Assembly (NCBI GenBank): GCA_001949185.1
Contig: BDGG01000001.1
Location: 1,715,923 to 1,779,922 of the forward strand
Source: Ramazzottius varieornatus
Taxonomy: Eukaryota; Tardigrada; Eutardigrada; Parachela; Ramazzottiidae
Direction of reading: 5' to 3'
Length of the DNA stretch: 64,000 bases
In this document: positions 16,421 to 28,330 of the stretch, in pieces
How the letters are laid out: every line of letters begins with the position of its first letter
Position numbering within the stretch: position 1 is the stretch's first letter
The notes under the pieces: model-generated
Database searches by the model: none
The model's input: only the letters and a program-made list of their open reading frames with translations
Told to the model about the DNA's origin: nothing
Translations under genes and position numbers: made by a program

Positions 16421-17400
16421 ATGATGATCGACGTACTACAAACAGCTGAGTGCATGCTCAACGGGCTCAACGAGCGAGTTCCACAAAGTTCTGCGGTCTG
16501 GGTCCACGAGTTTGCTGCCCAACGCGCCCTGTCGTACAGGGTTTGGCTCCTAGGAAATGCAGCAAGATGAAAAATTGGCCGAGCTTTATTCTTGAAGTGA
16601 AATTTGCAGACCTTAAGAACATTTGTGCGATACAAATCGTCGTCTACGGCCAAAACGTAAGAGAGCAGAGTTGAACATTCTGCCGCTCGCGGAAATCGTA
16701 AAGACAAAAACCTTCGGCGAAAAAGCAGAAAGAAGAGCACACCGTAAATACGCCTGTGAAACGCGTGTACAAGCTCAAAAACATTTCTAACAACAGAAGC
16801 TCTTCAGGGAATCTTCCAGAATTTTCTGTAGCCCGTCAAGATCCGTGGAAGCAATCAGAATCAACCTGCATGCCTAAAACTAAAACCCAAACGAAAAGAG
16901 TTGTTGGATTGGGAAAAAAACGGGAACAGATGTATTGATAACGTCAGTACGGTACAACAGGAAGTTTCGGTACCTCGTACTCAAAAGGAGTCTTACTACC
17001 GGTACCGCTTCGACCACCGCGAGCGGCTGAGCCGCGGCTCGCGGGAACGTTGCGGTTCAATCCCTGGGAACCAGCCTTGCCGTTTCCTTGTTCCAGTTCT
17101 ATATGCTTGACCAGCTGGTTATCATAAGCATATTCCACCTTGTACGGCTCTTCGGGGCGCTCGCAACCCTCCTAGGGGCGCGGAAAGGTTGGTTTATCTT
17201 GCGTAGCCTTGGTCTTTGCCGCTTCGTTCTTGAGCTTCTTCGCTGGCTTTACTTCTACCGACTATGTACAGTTTCCTGGAGAGGCACGCCTGGCAGCCAC
17301 CGAATCGCTCCTAGTCATCGGAATGTTCTTGGAGAAGGCGATAGATGCTGCCGGCGCGACAGGATACAGTTTCTGGACAGTTCAGCTAGGTCGCTGAGTG
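16421..17400. other. Ambiguous coding-like region on both strands
   Basis: Plus strand: a 49-codon ORF from ATG 16421 (begins MMIDVLQTAE) and a stop-free stretch from an acceptor-like CCTCCTAG near 17174 to a stop near 17399, which reads as a hydrophobic segment followed by an Ala/Gly-rich tail. Minus strand: an exon-like stretch from an acceptor CGCCCCTAG near 17168 to a stop near 16944, rich in Gly/Arg/Ser. The two face away from a near-palindromic acceptor (CCTCCTAGGGGCG). I recognise neither product and could not build a complete model on either strand. Confidence 0.3.
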
Positions 17401-17639
17401 GCTAATCTCTTCGCGGCCCGAGTCATGAAGGAAGTTTCCGAAGCTGTTTCGCACATGGTCGTATAGGAGGCTCGGCGAAGCTAAAATAGGCCGCTTTAGC
17501 CGTTCTTAGCCGCGGCTAAAATATTTTATATAAATCTATACATGGTCGACGAATTCAGGACGTCGGGTTCATTAACTACCTTCTCACTAAGAAACGGTTG
17601 AACTTTGATATACATGTACGGTATGCAATTGGCGATGTT

Positions 17640-18383
17640 TCAACTTTCAACCTGTCCAACATCATGAAATTTACTGTTTGAATGGAAGGAAGTATCTGTT
17701 CTGGTGTCGGAAATGGACTTTGCAGAGGCCGCAGCAGGCATTCTAAGTCCGTCCTTTAAGTACCCCGCCTGGAGAATGTCCATGGCAGATGGTGCCGTAG
17801 GAGAGGCTGCTTCCGTCATGGTTTCCGCATAGTTTGCGCTCTCGAAAGCGAGGAGAACATCGGACGTCGGCAAGCGAATTCGCCCAGACCGTTCTCCCGA
17901 GTGGCGCACGCTCTTCGGTAGGAACAATGGAAACATGCGCCACTTGAGATTATGAACATGCTCGATTCATTTGCCGATGGTCCCTATAATATTCATACCC
18001 TGAAGTAGCAAGGTTTTTCCATCAGGGAACGAACTTACCTCTTCGACTGCGTGACCAGCTGCGGCGAAACAGACTTCAAGTCGGTTAGGAACTCGAACCG
18101 AACGGTGAAAACCTGTATCCACAGAATGTATTGTTCGTTCACGTCCGCGGCGAATTTCCGGGAAGAATCTATATCTGGCAGCAAGACCATCCTAGAAAAG
18201 TATGCCATACATGAAATACACATGTACAGTAACTCGAAACGATTACGACGTATTCACGCCAGACTGAAAAGGTACGTTTTCCTGGTCATGCTCATCTTAC
18301 ACGTATCGAACTTCATTATGGACGTGAAGAAAGTAGAAGTGCTTGACATCGCCATACTTTAGCAGCTCTTGACCACACAAGTC
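17640..18383 (-). CDS. Unrecognised multi-exon gene (3' part modelled)
   Basis: Three exons join in one frame with strong splice sites: 18383-18301, 18191-18039 and 17838-17640, giving 145 codons including the stop. Visible text includes QELLKYGDVKHFYFLHVH, YVMVLLPDIDSSRKFAADVN and ILWIQVFTVRFEFLTDL, so a beta-rich, partly hydrophobic fold is likely; the last exon is Ser/Ala/Thr-rich and looks disordered. A foldback repeat sits in the 17839-18038 intron, as in the firmly identified genes nearby. An upstream exon probably lies in 18450-18870 but two frames compete there, so no start is given. I do not recognise the family. Confidence 0.6.
17862..17982. repeat. Intronic foldback repeat, copy 5
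   Basis: GTCGGCAAGCGAATTCG and CGATTCATTTGCCGAT form the outer arms; CCGAGTGGCGCACG and ATGCGCCACTTGAG the inner arms. It lies in the last intron of the unrecognised gene. Confidence 0.75.
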
Positions 18384-19118
18384 CTGCAACAAAATATGGT
18401 ATGCGTCAACAGGCAATTACCAGATAGTAAAGAATAATATTCTATATGTAGACAAATCTGTACTCTCTGCAATTACAAATATTGAAAATGAGCCGGCCGT
18501 AGTTGCTGTAAAGATCACATATGGCTCTTACCGGGTCTTCCGGCACGTTACCACCAGTGACCCATTGGAAGTGTAGAGGCTGGCAAGCTTTACGTAGGAT
18601 CAGCCATAACAACTTCTGCCGAGAAGAACCACGCCCTGGCATCTCCGAGAAAGTTGCGGTCTTGGACGAGGCACAGCCGCACATGCTGAAGATCTGTCCG
18701 ACATTAGAGTTCATTAGCCAGAACCACTTGCAAACACTAAGGTTCGAAGCATCGGAAGAACAGCTTGAGGATCTGCGATCGACTTTGCTTAAATTGGGTT
18801 TCTGCTGCGTGTCCTCCTCAGCTTTCACAACTGCTCAGGCGCTTCTGACTGCGAAATCAAATGTGCCGTGATGGGTTTTGTGGTTTTTTTCATGGACGTT
18901 TATTTTCAGATTTACATCAGATGAATGATATAGACGAAAAAGGTATGCGGATAGCGCACACGGATGTTCCGAGCTTTACAGAGCAAACTGGACTTAATGT
19001 CGGAATAAAAGGTGAAAGTGTAAGAAATAAAGGGAGCGCTTGTACAGAATTGTATTCAGATTGATGGAATAAACCGAGGTTCACAAAGTTTGATGTACTT
19101 CCCGTTCGAACATTTCAC

Positions 19119-20613
19119 TTATTTGATGGAGTCCAGGACGCGAGCCACATCACCGTTGTAGTTTTCCAACAGACGACGCAACAAGTTGCCCTCGTTGGTG
19201 AATCCCATCTCTTCCATAGCCTTCAGAGCCGATTCGATGCGAGCATCTGTAACAAGAAACCAGATTATTACTTGGAAGAACTCTAGAATTAAGGAGAATG
19301 GAGAACCTACTCTTAGCCTCAGTCTCCGAAGCAGTGCTACCAGCAACAGACACAGTGTCGCTACTCTTCTCCGTCTTCATCTCGAAGATCTCTCCGTCTG
19401 CGGGAGCTTCAGCTTCCAGATGGGTCCACTCACCATCGCTTTCAGCCTTGTTCTCGGCCTTGATCTCGATCTTGATCTCGTTCTTGTTCAAGTCAGCCAC
19501 GAAGTTCTGGACAGCTTCCGCCACGACGTTGACGGCGTCAGCCACTGCGGTGGTACTTGCCACCACCACATGTTCAGCCACGTTGTCCTCCTGAGTGGTG
19601 GTGGTTGCCTGCCCAGTCTCAGCTTCCTTCTCTTTCTGGACTTCAGCCTCCCCGTTGTTGATCTTCAGAGCCTCCATGACGCGTTGACTAACCTAGAGAA
19701 CGCAAAATACAGACATGAATCCCAGTGACGGAAAACAGACCACCAAGAATGCAATCCAGCTCCACCTGCATACATGTACACCATACAAAATACCAAGTTA
19801 CGTGTATGCGGCTTGGTGAAAGACATTTCACGCAATGACGCTTCAATATTTTTAAGATGGAAATTTCACAGCTTCGGAACAGTAATGTTGATACGGACGG
19901 GAGATTTTATACCTTACCTGAGCGATGATTTCACCAACGGGACGGTTGACATCGATGTCCATCTCCACGGTTTGGTCTCCCATGAAGGGAGCACCATATG
20001 GTGGCGGTGGCATACCTGGGCCAGTTGGGCCTCCTCGACGATGGAAAGACCCCTGACGAGGACCGTGACAGCCCATGCCCAAGTTACCCATCCGACGACG
20101 TCCTCCCATACCTCCACAAGGTCCTTGAGCACCGCCAAAGCCAGGCTGGAAGCCTGGGAGTCCCACGAAGCGACCTGGGTGGCCATGCTGACGAGGAGTA
20201 CGAATTGCCATCATGTCGTGTTCCGAATGCTTGCCCTTGGCCTCACATTCCTCACACAAGTCATAGTCTGGGCATTCCATGCACTTGTAACGCGTACCTG
20301 CTACTTGACCTTCACAGCCATCACACGTTACCATCTTGTGGATCTTCTTGTCGTCGACGGGAGCTTTCTTGGCTGCCTTCACGTAGACGCGCAGCAGATC
20401 TTTGGGAGACATCTGGCGAGCAGCCTGCAGCTCATCGTCGCTACCGAGGACCACCATATCGTCCTCAGAGTCCTTCCAGAACATACGGAAGGCATCCTTG
20501 CCCGTAATGTCCTTGACGCGTTGGTAGAGGGTCGAGAAGGTGGCAGAAGCGTCCAGGTTGAATCGACGGATCTCCTGGTCGTCCTCGACGAACAGCTTGA
20601 CTTGGGAAGTCAT
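19119..20613 (-). CDS. SQSTM1: Sequestosome-1/p62 autophagy receptor
   Basis: Selective-autophagy receptor that polymerises, binds ubiquitinated cargo and LC3/Atg8, and acts in mTORC1 and NF-kB signalling. Three exons, 20613-19918, 19692-19311 and 19246-19119, give 401 residues. Domains in order: PB1 (residues about 1-80, with basic VKLF and acidic DSEDDMVVLGSDDEL clusters), ZZ zinc finger (CDGCEGQVAGTRYKCMEC then CEECEAKGKHSEHD), a Gly/Pro/Met-rich linker, an LC3-interacting core DGEWTHLEAEA whose WTHL equals the vertebrate core, and a C-terminal UBA (EEMGFTNEGNLLRRLL). An upstream in-frame ATG at 20754 exists, but the PB1 domain begins at the 20613 ATG. Confidence 0.95.
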
Positions 20614-21183
20614 GGTTTGTTCCTGGGGAAAGGGTTTCTGGAAGAAAAAGTACAGTTGCCAGAAAGGGAATGAAAGTTCGTTTGTGAAACGCTGAAGTAA
20701 AACGTCGAATGAGTTGCAAGAATTTCGAAGCGTCATTTTTTGTTGCGGCGACACCGAGCTTTTATAGCCAAATCAAACCAAAGTTTCATTGCTGTAACGC
20801 AGTCATGTAAAGCTGACTCACCATGATACAATGGAAAACCATCTTGAACGGTTGAACCTGTCGTGGGTGAAACACCCTTCGGCTGTCGCTAGACGGCACG
20901 CTTGTTCGACTGACAGGCAATATGTCATGATGTCATCCGAGGATCACAGCACGAAAGGAGACTGCTGAAGAAGACAACGAGGGGCTGCCTTCACGGCAGT
21001 ACGCTAAAGTGGCTTGAATTCTACTGTTGGGTTTTCGAGCATCAATCTATGAGCGGATGTGGTACAAAGTTACAGCGTACTTTGATCAACGACTGTACCA
21101 CCCGACGTGTAAACGTTGGAGGTCGCAAGAAAGCTCTGGAAAACGTTCGGCATTAGTCATGTTGGCATAAGAGTATTCCGACC
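20614..21183. other. Intergenic, no supported gene
   Basis: Upstream of p62. No ORF, RNA gene or clear repeat was recognised before the periodic array that starts at 21184. The p62 promoter should lie at its left end. Confidence 0.4.
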
Positions 21184-21326
21184 TAATATAATTTTGATGT
21201 AATAAAGCCGCGCTGCCAGAGTTCGAATATAATCTTAATATAATATGCCGCGACCTCGGAGCATCTAATATGATATCAATATATCAACTTGTTCCGTCGG
21301 GTGCTTATTATAATATATTATAATAT
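21184..21326. repeat. Periodic AT/GC array, locus 1
   Basis: AT-rich blocks of 19-23 nt start at 21184, 21226, 21266 and 21306 (steps 42, 40, 40) and are separated by GC-rich spacers of 19-21 nt. Two spacers begin GCCGCG. The AT blocks are partly palindromic (TAATATGATATCAATATA). It lies about 190 bp from the end of the hAT transposase gene. Confidence 0.65.
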
Positions 21327-21517
21327 CTTTGATCCGCGAGTGAACAGAGCAGGGGAACTTTCTTCCTCAATCCTAACATCGCTTTGGTATTACCGAAGCC
21401 AGGGAATTTTCCTCCTTAGATACTTTTATCATTTGACTAAATCTTCTTCAGATCCAGCAACAAATAGATCGAAATTCTTCCAACAAATTATCTTCGCAAA
21501 AAAATTATCGAAACAAA

Positions 21518-24161
21518 TTAGTCATCTATGCCAGGAAGATGAGCAGTGTCACGCCGACAAAGCACTTTTCTTTCCAAATGGCGTCCAGCCAGTCTGTTCG
21601 CTTTCCCTATGGTCGATAGGGTGGCAATGGCGAAAACGCGCTCCGGCGCACTCGATGCAGCTGGAATTACCAGTATGTCGAGCGCGAGGCGACTCAAAAG
21701 AGGGAACTTTCCGCTTGCAGATATCCAGAATTCTTCCGGATTGCTGTCGATTTCGTCTGTCGAACACATGGGTATTTCCATGTAGGACTGAATCTCCAGT
21801 TCGACAGGAGACTTCGAAGCAACCGTTTCACTTTCAGCAGTGATGAAGAAGTCGAGTTTGTCGTCACGATCGGAAGTTCTTGCCTGCGGTTCGATCGTAC
21901 TATAGCCATCTCGATCTGTACATTAGAAAAACCGTTATGAAAGACCGAGGAAGCAGAAATGCGTTGAGCGGGTCCGCACCTTTTTCTACTTCGATACACC
22001 ACTCGGCGTTCTTAATCGCCAGCCATCTCGAAGCTATGCTTTTGTTCTTGGCAGTTAGAGTGAATCGCAGTGTCTTATGGAGGAAAGTTATGACCAAGTA
22101 AAGGGCATCGAAGTTTGGGTTTAACTCGTTAATGGTGTGCCCGAGGACCCGATCCAACTCTGACGTGATAACCAATATCACCTGCATAGAATTAGCTTGG
22201 TAATGAAAGCTTGTTTTAGCTTACAGAAGAAGGAACTTTCCCGTTTGAGGTTTACCTGATTGAATGGGCTCTCCGTCCCGTAATCCGCAAAATCAACTCT
22301 GAGTAGTGCGTGACGGATGGACTCCAAATGACGAACCAGAACATTAACGGAGTAGTACACGCGATAAACGGTAGCTGTCTTCTCAGCGCTGAAGTCATCT
22401 GTCACCTAAAAAAACCAACCATAAGTAAGACATCAGGGTGAAATTTGTATGGCCTTGTTCAGACTTGTTTTACCATTACTACAGTTTATTACCGTCTTGA
22501 ACTTATCGAGGAGCTTGATGATGAAGCGTACAGTCACCCATTCACCCGGTGTGATGCACGGAATTTTGAGGTGCTTCGACAAGATGTCCTGCACAGCGTC
22601 TTTAAGCTCGTAAAGACGCTTGAGGGAAAGCAGTATGGAGTTCCATCGAGTGGAGACATCGGCAATCAGAAGGAGTTTCGGTTTTTTCGACGAGCTCTCC
22701 CGTGGCGATTGTTGACTTTCAGAAAGTGTTGAAAATTTTCCGAGCCTTGGTCAGGACAGGTTTCAGCAGAGTATCCTTCTCGAATGCGCAAACTGCTGTC
22801 TGCAGACGGAGGATGCTGCATGAGTGACGCTTCAATCTGAAACCAAGACAAATCTGATTAATTTTAATTTCGTTTCAGATTTTAAATCAAGAACTTTCCC
22901 GCTTTGACTCACCTTTCGGCGAACATCTGTTCACAGTCGTCCTCGAAGCTCAAGTGTCCATCGATCTCATGGTCAACGTCCACATCTTCGCTGAAGTCTT
23001 CCTGCTCGACCTGTATGACTTGCTCTTCCTGCTCGTCTACTTCTTCAACGAATGAACCGTGTCGAAGGATGAGATCTTTATGCGCGGCGACCATATTCGA
23101 CCCATTGTCAGTCGAAACAGCTGACACTTTCGAAGGGGGGATTTCCCAGCTTTTCATGATTTCCATGGTTAACTTGTACACTCTAACCGCCGTATGTGGA
23201 GCTGAGAAAGAACGACAGGCGATCGTCATGGAATGCATGGTCTTGGTTTCTGAATCGTAAAAGCGAGCAGTAGTTCCAAGGAAGGACTCTGTCATGCCCT
23301 TCTTTGTCCAGATAACTAGCGAACAAAAGCTATCAGAGTACGACAAAAATTCGCACAGTAAACAGGTTAAAGGTAAAGCAAGCATTTACCCGCGGCAATT
23401 TTATTCGCACGTCTCAGAAAGGCTTTCATCTTGGCCACCAGCAGTTCGAAAACCTTATCCATTTCAGTGTTGATGGCGTATCTTGCGACGTTAGGAGCGC
23501 GATGGTTGTGCTTGAGAAACATACGCTGTGTTTTAGGATTCTCACAGAGAATAGGAGTGGATGTAGTTTGAAGACACCAGGAGTGGATGTAGTTTGAAGA
23601 CGAAATATGAAGTATACGTTACAGTAAACGGTAAGTCCCCTCTAAGAAAACAATGTAGGTTGTACCTGGGACTTCCCACCGGATATGGATCCGACGACTC
23701 GCACCTGATTTGGAATTGGAAGAACGTCTTTGCACTAGTCGAGCACACATGCTTCTCCGCGTTGACTTTACGAACTTTCAGTTTCCTCGAACTTGAGGAA
23801 GACATCCTTATGGTTATTTCTCAGATGGCTTACAGCATCTCCGGTATGTCCGTCTTGGCGTAACCAAGTACGTACAGGCAACATAGGTTGTTGTTCCCTT
23901 CTCTCCGTCGCTCACGTAGAAAGACCACACCGTTGATTTCTTCTTTGGTCCACCAGAACGCTGGCGCTTTACAGGTGGCTTGGTGAATAGAGCTAACGAG
24001 TGGGACGCCAACGCGGCCTCATCGTCGTCAGAGCTGACGATGTCGATAATGGCTGGACTGACTGCTGCACCCTTCGCCACCTTCCCCCGATTCACAGCGG
24101 TCTTTGTCGGCTGCTGTCTCTTCTGCTTGACGGTGGGGGAACTCCCTTCTTTTCCAACCAT
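21518..24161 (-). mobile_element. hAT-superfamily transposase gene
   Basis: Transposase of hobo/Ac/Tam3 type, spread over at least seven exon-like blocks from 24161 down to 21518. Landmarks in order: a Lys/Ser-rich N-terminus with a degenerate BED-like zinc-finger zone near 23850-23960; KVFELLVAKMKAFLRR (about 23420); VSTDNGSNMVAAHKDL (about 23100); ADVSTRWNSILLSLKRLY (about 22650); and the C-terminal dimerisation domain ALDILVIPAASSAPERVF (about 21680) with a natural stop at 21518. Most blocks are free of stops, so decay is limited, but the BED zone needs a frame change and the second zinc Cys is not evident. It could be a young relic, an intron-bearing active copy or a co-opted gene. Confidence 0.8.
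23553..23603. repeat. 26-bp tandem duplication
   Basis: AGGAGTGGATGTAGTTTGAA plus six more bases is repeated back to back inside the hAT gene region. It lies in intron-like sequence. Confidence 0.7.
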
Positions 24162-24480
24162 GCTGATATCCTCATACTGTCATGCAATTTCTAGAGAAAC
24201 GACACACAAAGCATCAGAGAAACGACACGAAAGCGCAAAACCGAACCTGTAAACGCAGACAGCTCCGCATCCAGCAATGAGCATTGCGAGCATGCAGGTG
24301 AGGGGCCGAACTCATGAACCTGCACCAGCCAATCAAACGAAGTTCACAATCAATGTACAGCCCTTAACGCTGATCAATAAACGTTGATGTGCGGGTGCGT
24401 GATGCATTATCATCTAACCCAACAGCGCACTGTGCAGAGTCGCACGCTCCCGCTTGGCGCAAATCAAGCCTTATTTTAAT

Positions 24481-24685
24481 CAACCCAAGCCGAATTCGTA
24501 TATTAATAATTTTAATATGGAGCGCCGTGGGAGTTGATTTTAATCTAATATATAAGCCCTGGCTTCCATCCAATTTAATACTAATAAATATCCTGCCTGT
24601 TTCGGAGCATCTAATACATGTTAATATATTATATTAGATGCGCAAAGCATCTAATAAGTTCTAATTTAATACAATATTCATATAT
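24481..24685. repeat. Periodic AT/GC array, locus 2
   Basis: AT-rich blocks begin at 24499, 24538, 24573, 24612 and 24652 (steps 39, 35, 39, 40), alternating with GC-rich spacers of 15-20 nt. The word CGGAGCATCTAATA near 24603 also occurs in locus 1 near 21257. It flanks the upstream side of the hAT transposase gene. Confidence 0.65.
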
Positions 24686-26130
24686 GCCAACTAGAGCACT
24701 GGGCCGCAGGTTCAAAATTACGCAGCAACTGCTGCGCACGCTACCAGGTCGCTGTACGCTGCGCTGTGCTGCACAACTTTCATGCGCAGTGGCTAGGCAG
24801 CTGCGCTGCAGATGCGCATGGACCTGTTGCAACTGCGCTGCACGCTGATGTACTGACTTTTGTTATAGTATTGTCGGCAAAATGGGTAGTCCACCGGGAA
24901 AACGTGGCCATACGGTACGGCAAAACTCAGATGCCTTAAACTCGAATACCCAAAAGTACCAAGTTTTGTTAAGTGTTGGTCCGCAGATCTGCGCGGCAGT
25001 CTTCGGCTTCCTGCTGCATGCTGTGCTGTGCTGCACAAATTTCGTCGATTTGCTTACTGCAGCTGTGCTGTAGAACAGCACTGCTGCAGTGCAGTACAGC
25101 ACTGCTGCAGTGCAGTACAGCGCATGCGGCCAGATTCCGTGCTCTAATGCCAACATCACTATTCGGCATGATTCACACGTCATTGCAGGACAATAAGGGC
25201 TTACAGAGATAGATTACACCGCTGGTGGAATTACAACGCTGTTGTAATTGGCTCCACTCACACCCTTGCGATTGGCCTATCCATTCCACCAGACATTACA
25301 CTATCGGTGTAATTACGAGTCGCTCCGGAACGCCTCGTAACTACACCAGATGCAATCAACATCCCGAGTGCGCTTTGCTCCCCTCCAAACCTTCAAATCT
25401 CACTTCCATGACGAAGTTTCTCGCTACTCGTCCTACTGGTGAGTGTATGGTGGTTCCTCCGACATTAAAGATCTCATAATCCTCCGATCGTACTTACCTG
25501 CAGTGCGGGGCTTTCAAAGCAAACCGTTACACCGCTTTCCTAACTGGTCAAAAAAATTTCTGAGCGTATCCACCAAAGTAGCTGGTGTATTACACCACCA
25601 AGCCAGCTGTCTTTGTAAGCCCTTAATAATTTTACCGTTGACGCTACGTGTAAATTTAAGTCGTGCGTATTCTTTTGTTACGAGTGTGCGCCGCATGAAA
25701 AAATAACAAAGGAGGGAAAACAGCGATGGTGACAAAAGGGAAATACTACTGATTGATCGTACGAATATAATATCAGATAATATTCAAGACGAAAAACAAA
25801 GTCGAAGAGAGTGAAGTTTACGGGAGGCAGGCTGGAATATAAATACTTGACAATAAGAAAAATTCTTCGAATGTTGTGTTGCGCTTCCTTTCCTGACACT
25901 CACAAAACGTCGCCAAGTGTTTCTACTTCATAAAACTGAAAACCTGATAACAGCCATTACGGGCCAAAAATTAGTACGGACCCAGTACTGGCGTGAGAGA
26001 AGAAAAAAGGATGGCTAAAGCAGTCAGAACTGTAACAACAACTTTGTTCGTCACTCAACCCATCAAACCATTGCAAAATTCAAGAATATGAATGCGAATG
26101 GCTACTGGCGAAATCTGAGACCAAAACGAG
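24686..26130. repeat. Low-complexity and repeat-rich intergenic DNA
   Basis: GCTGCGC/CTGCAGTGC-type words are dense at 24720-25130, including two tandem 21-bp units (CAGCACTGCTGCAGTGCAGT...) at 25076-25117. Around 25210-25330 there are inverted words such as GGAATTACA / TGTAATTAC. No gene is supported. Confidence 0.45.
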
Positions 26131-27526
26131 CTATTCCTCATCGTCATCATCATCTTCATCGTCAGGAACGTCATTGGTGTCCCTGCAAAACAAGCCCATA
26201 TATCAGGAATGACCAGATGAACCGAAATCAAGATCCAACTTACTCTTCATCATCGTCATCATCGTCGCCTCCTTCCTCTTCGGGGTTTTCGTCGTCGTCG
26301 TCTTCGTCGTCATCATCTTCAGCTGCGTCCTTGTCTTCCACGTCGTCCTCATCGTCATCACCATTCTCGGCTCCTTTTAAGTGCTTCTTGTTCTTGGTGT
26401 CACTATCCTTGCCGTTGGTTACCTGAAGAAACACAGGAACACGTCAACCTGATGGATTCAAGTGGCGCCATCTCCTCCAAGTTCGTTGAAATCATGGCGC
26501 CCTCTACTGTTCAAACTGCGAGCCAACCCGAACCACGGCATGGCCCGCCAGTTTACCAGCAATGGTGGGCCATCGCTGCACAGTATCACAACCATGTCAA
26601 GGTCGAATGCGGTATCTGTTTTTGCTTCGTTTGTTTTCCGCCCGTTATTTTCGTGTCAAACTTCATGGGAAAAATTTCCACAAAATTAAGATCTGTGGAT
26701 TTAACTCTGCAGAAATTTTCTCTCGACAGTTTTCCACCGGGAAACCATTTTCCATACGATTACCAAGCGGTGACGTATGGAGATCGCCGTGTGCAGCAAA
26801 GATGGCCAAAATGGCTCCACCCTCGGCCTAAAAACAAGGTCAGCGCTGGTTGGCTCGATTCTCGTTTCCTTATCGTTATCAGCCAGCTCGATTGGCCCCA
26901 GCCGACGTGGAGCAACCAATCGCAACGGGACCCTATCCGGCAAAACTCTGGCAGAAATGCCGTGTACGGTACCAGCGTTTCATGTACCACGAGGTTCGGT
27001 TTGTCCCACCCCGCAGCCAGCTAGTGCCCGCCTCTGCCATAGTAAAGCGTACAAGTTTAGTGGATCGTGGAAGTTTCCGCGACGAATGAGCGGGCAGGAG
27101 AGGCGGGCATTTTCTATCCCGCACGACCAGCCAAAAACTTCACTTCAGTTCATGGCCTTCGTGCTGGCTCACTGAACTGATTGATCCTTTGAAATACTAT
27201 CTTTATCGCACTCTCTCGTTCATACAGAGCCCATTCAAAACGAGAATAATTTTAAAAAATATCCAAAATCATGGTAAAACAAAGACAGAATAACGAAAAC
27301 CCAGCGTGACGATGAGGTCAGCCAATGGGACGAACAATTTCGGGCATACTGCCGGGAGGCATGGTCAAGGCTCGCGAACGGCAACCTACGCACAGAGCAA
27401 GCGTTGGAAACACGAAACACCACTCACCTCAGCATCCGCAGACCTCTTCTCGCCGCGCTTGGCCGTAGTGTCCTTGGCATCCTTGCCGTCGACATCGGGA
27501 GTCGGCTGAGCATCGGCGGTAGACAT
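26131..27526 (-). CDS. Prothymosin-alpha-like acidic nuclear protein
   Basis: Three exons, 27526-27428, 26422-26244 and 26182-26131, give 109 residues, close to the 110-111 of vertebrate prothymosin alpha. The N-terminal third is polar (MSTADAQPTPDVDGKDAKD) with a KRGEKR basic patch; the middle and end are almost wholly Asp/Glu. In relatives this is a disordered histone- and chromatin-binding nuclear protein. Acidic composition is easily convergent, so the match rests on length, the charge layout and the neutral-to-acidic order. Intron 1 is about 1 kb and carries a long antisense ORF that I do not accept as a gene. Confidence 0.6.
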
Positions 27527-28330
27527 TGTGAACGGTGGGAAAGAAAGATGGAGAACTTGCAACCAGCGAGGATGGCAAAGCGGTGCGGTAGTCAAGTAGC
27601 AGTAGCGGTGGAAATGGCAGACGGTAGTGGGCAAATTTCAGTCCAAGAGCTCGGCTAAAATCGTGCTTTATAAAATTCGAAACTGGCTCAAGCTCTCGTC
27701 TGACCACCTTTGGTGCAAGATTTTGTGTTGCCTCACGGACGGACTTCCAGCCTGTTGCCCGACTATGATATGCCAAAAGCCACGCGGAGGGTCTCTTTCA
27801 CGCGAAAGCGAAGCCCGCACGTGACTTTCGGCCTATTCATTATCGGAGATCAACCGCCCATTCCATAGAATGTTCACCAATGGACAACTGGTGTACGTAC
27901 ATCGCCAGAAGAGGACAGACAGAAATTTTGGGCTTATTCATCCAAACCCAGAGAGAGCAGGGGCGGTCACATGGGCTTCGGGTCCTGATTTTGGATCGAT
28001 AGCCGAGACCACAAGACTACATCAACGGGTCCATCGCGCTTACGATCCCAATCAATCAACAGCCAAAGGCACTGATTGAGACCTGAGTGAGTCAGGCAAC
28101 CCGGGCAAAGCACAAGGGGCGCGGTAAAAAGAGGATTATTCACCTCAAGATGACGCCACTGTTTGAGTTTTTCAGTGCAGATATCCCAGCATCGATGGTC
28201 CGTGGACGAACCAACACGAACGAAAAAGACTAGCAAAATAACAAAACGAACTGGTCAAAATATATACAGTAACACATATCTAAGGCTGAGTATCATTCTG
28301 GAACTGGGACACCTTCCAGTAAGAATGAAT
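27527..28330. other. Intergenic, no supported gene
   Basis: Lies between the prothymosin-like gene and the 3' end of the Hippo kinase gene. ORFs are short and unlike known proteins. The left end probably holds the promoter of the prothymosin-like gene. Confidence 0.4.

Noticed and set aside
18521-19064. Plus-strand gene ending in AATAAA near 19068
   Set aside because: Protein-like text appears in one frame, but no plus-strand splice chain supports it, whereas three phased exons lie just to the left on the minus strand.
24481-24685. CRISPR array
   Set aside because: The regular spacing suggested it, but the repeated blocks share only AT-rich composition, not sequence, there are no cas genes, and the genome is eukaryotic.
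26459-26510. Possible further foldback copy (GTGGCGCC / GGCGCC) in the prothymosin-like gene
   Set aside because: It lacks the GTGGCGCAC core and outer arms; the resemblance is short.
26452-27024. 190-codon plus-strand ORF in intron 1 of the prothymosin-like gene
   Set aside because: No recognisable domain and antisense to a well-phased gene; ORFs of this size can occur by chance in a 64-kb window.
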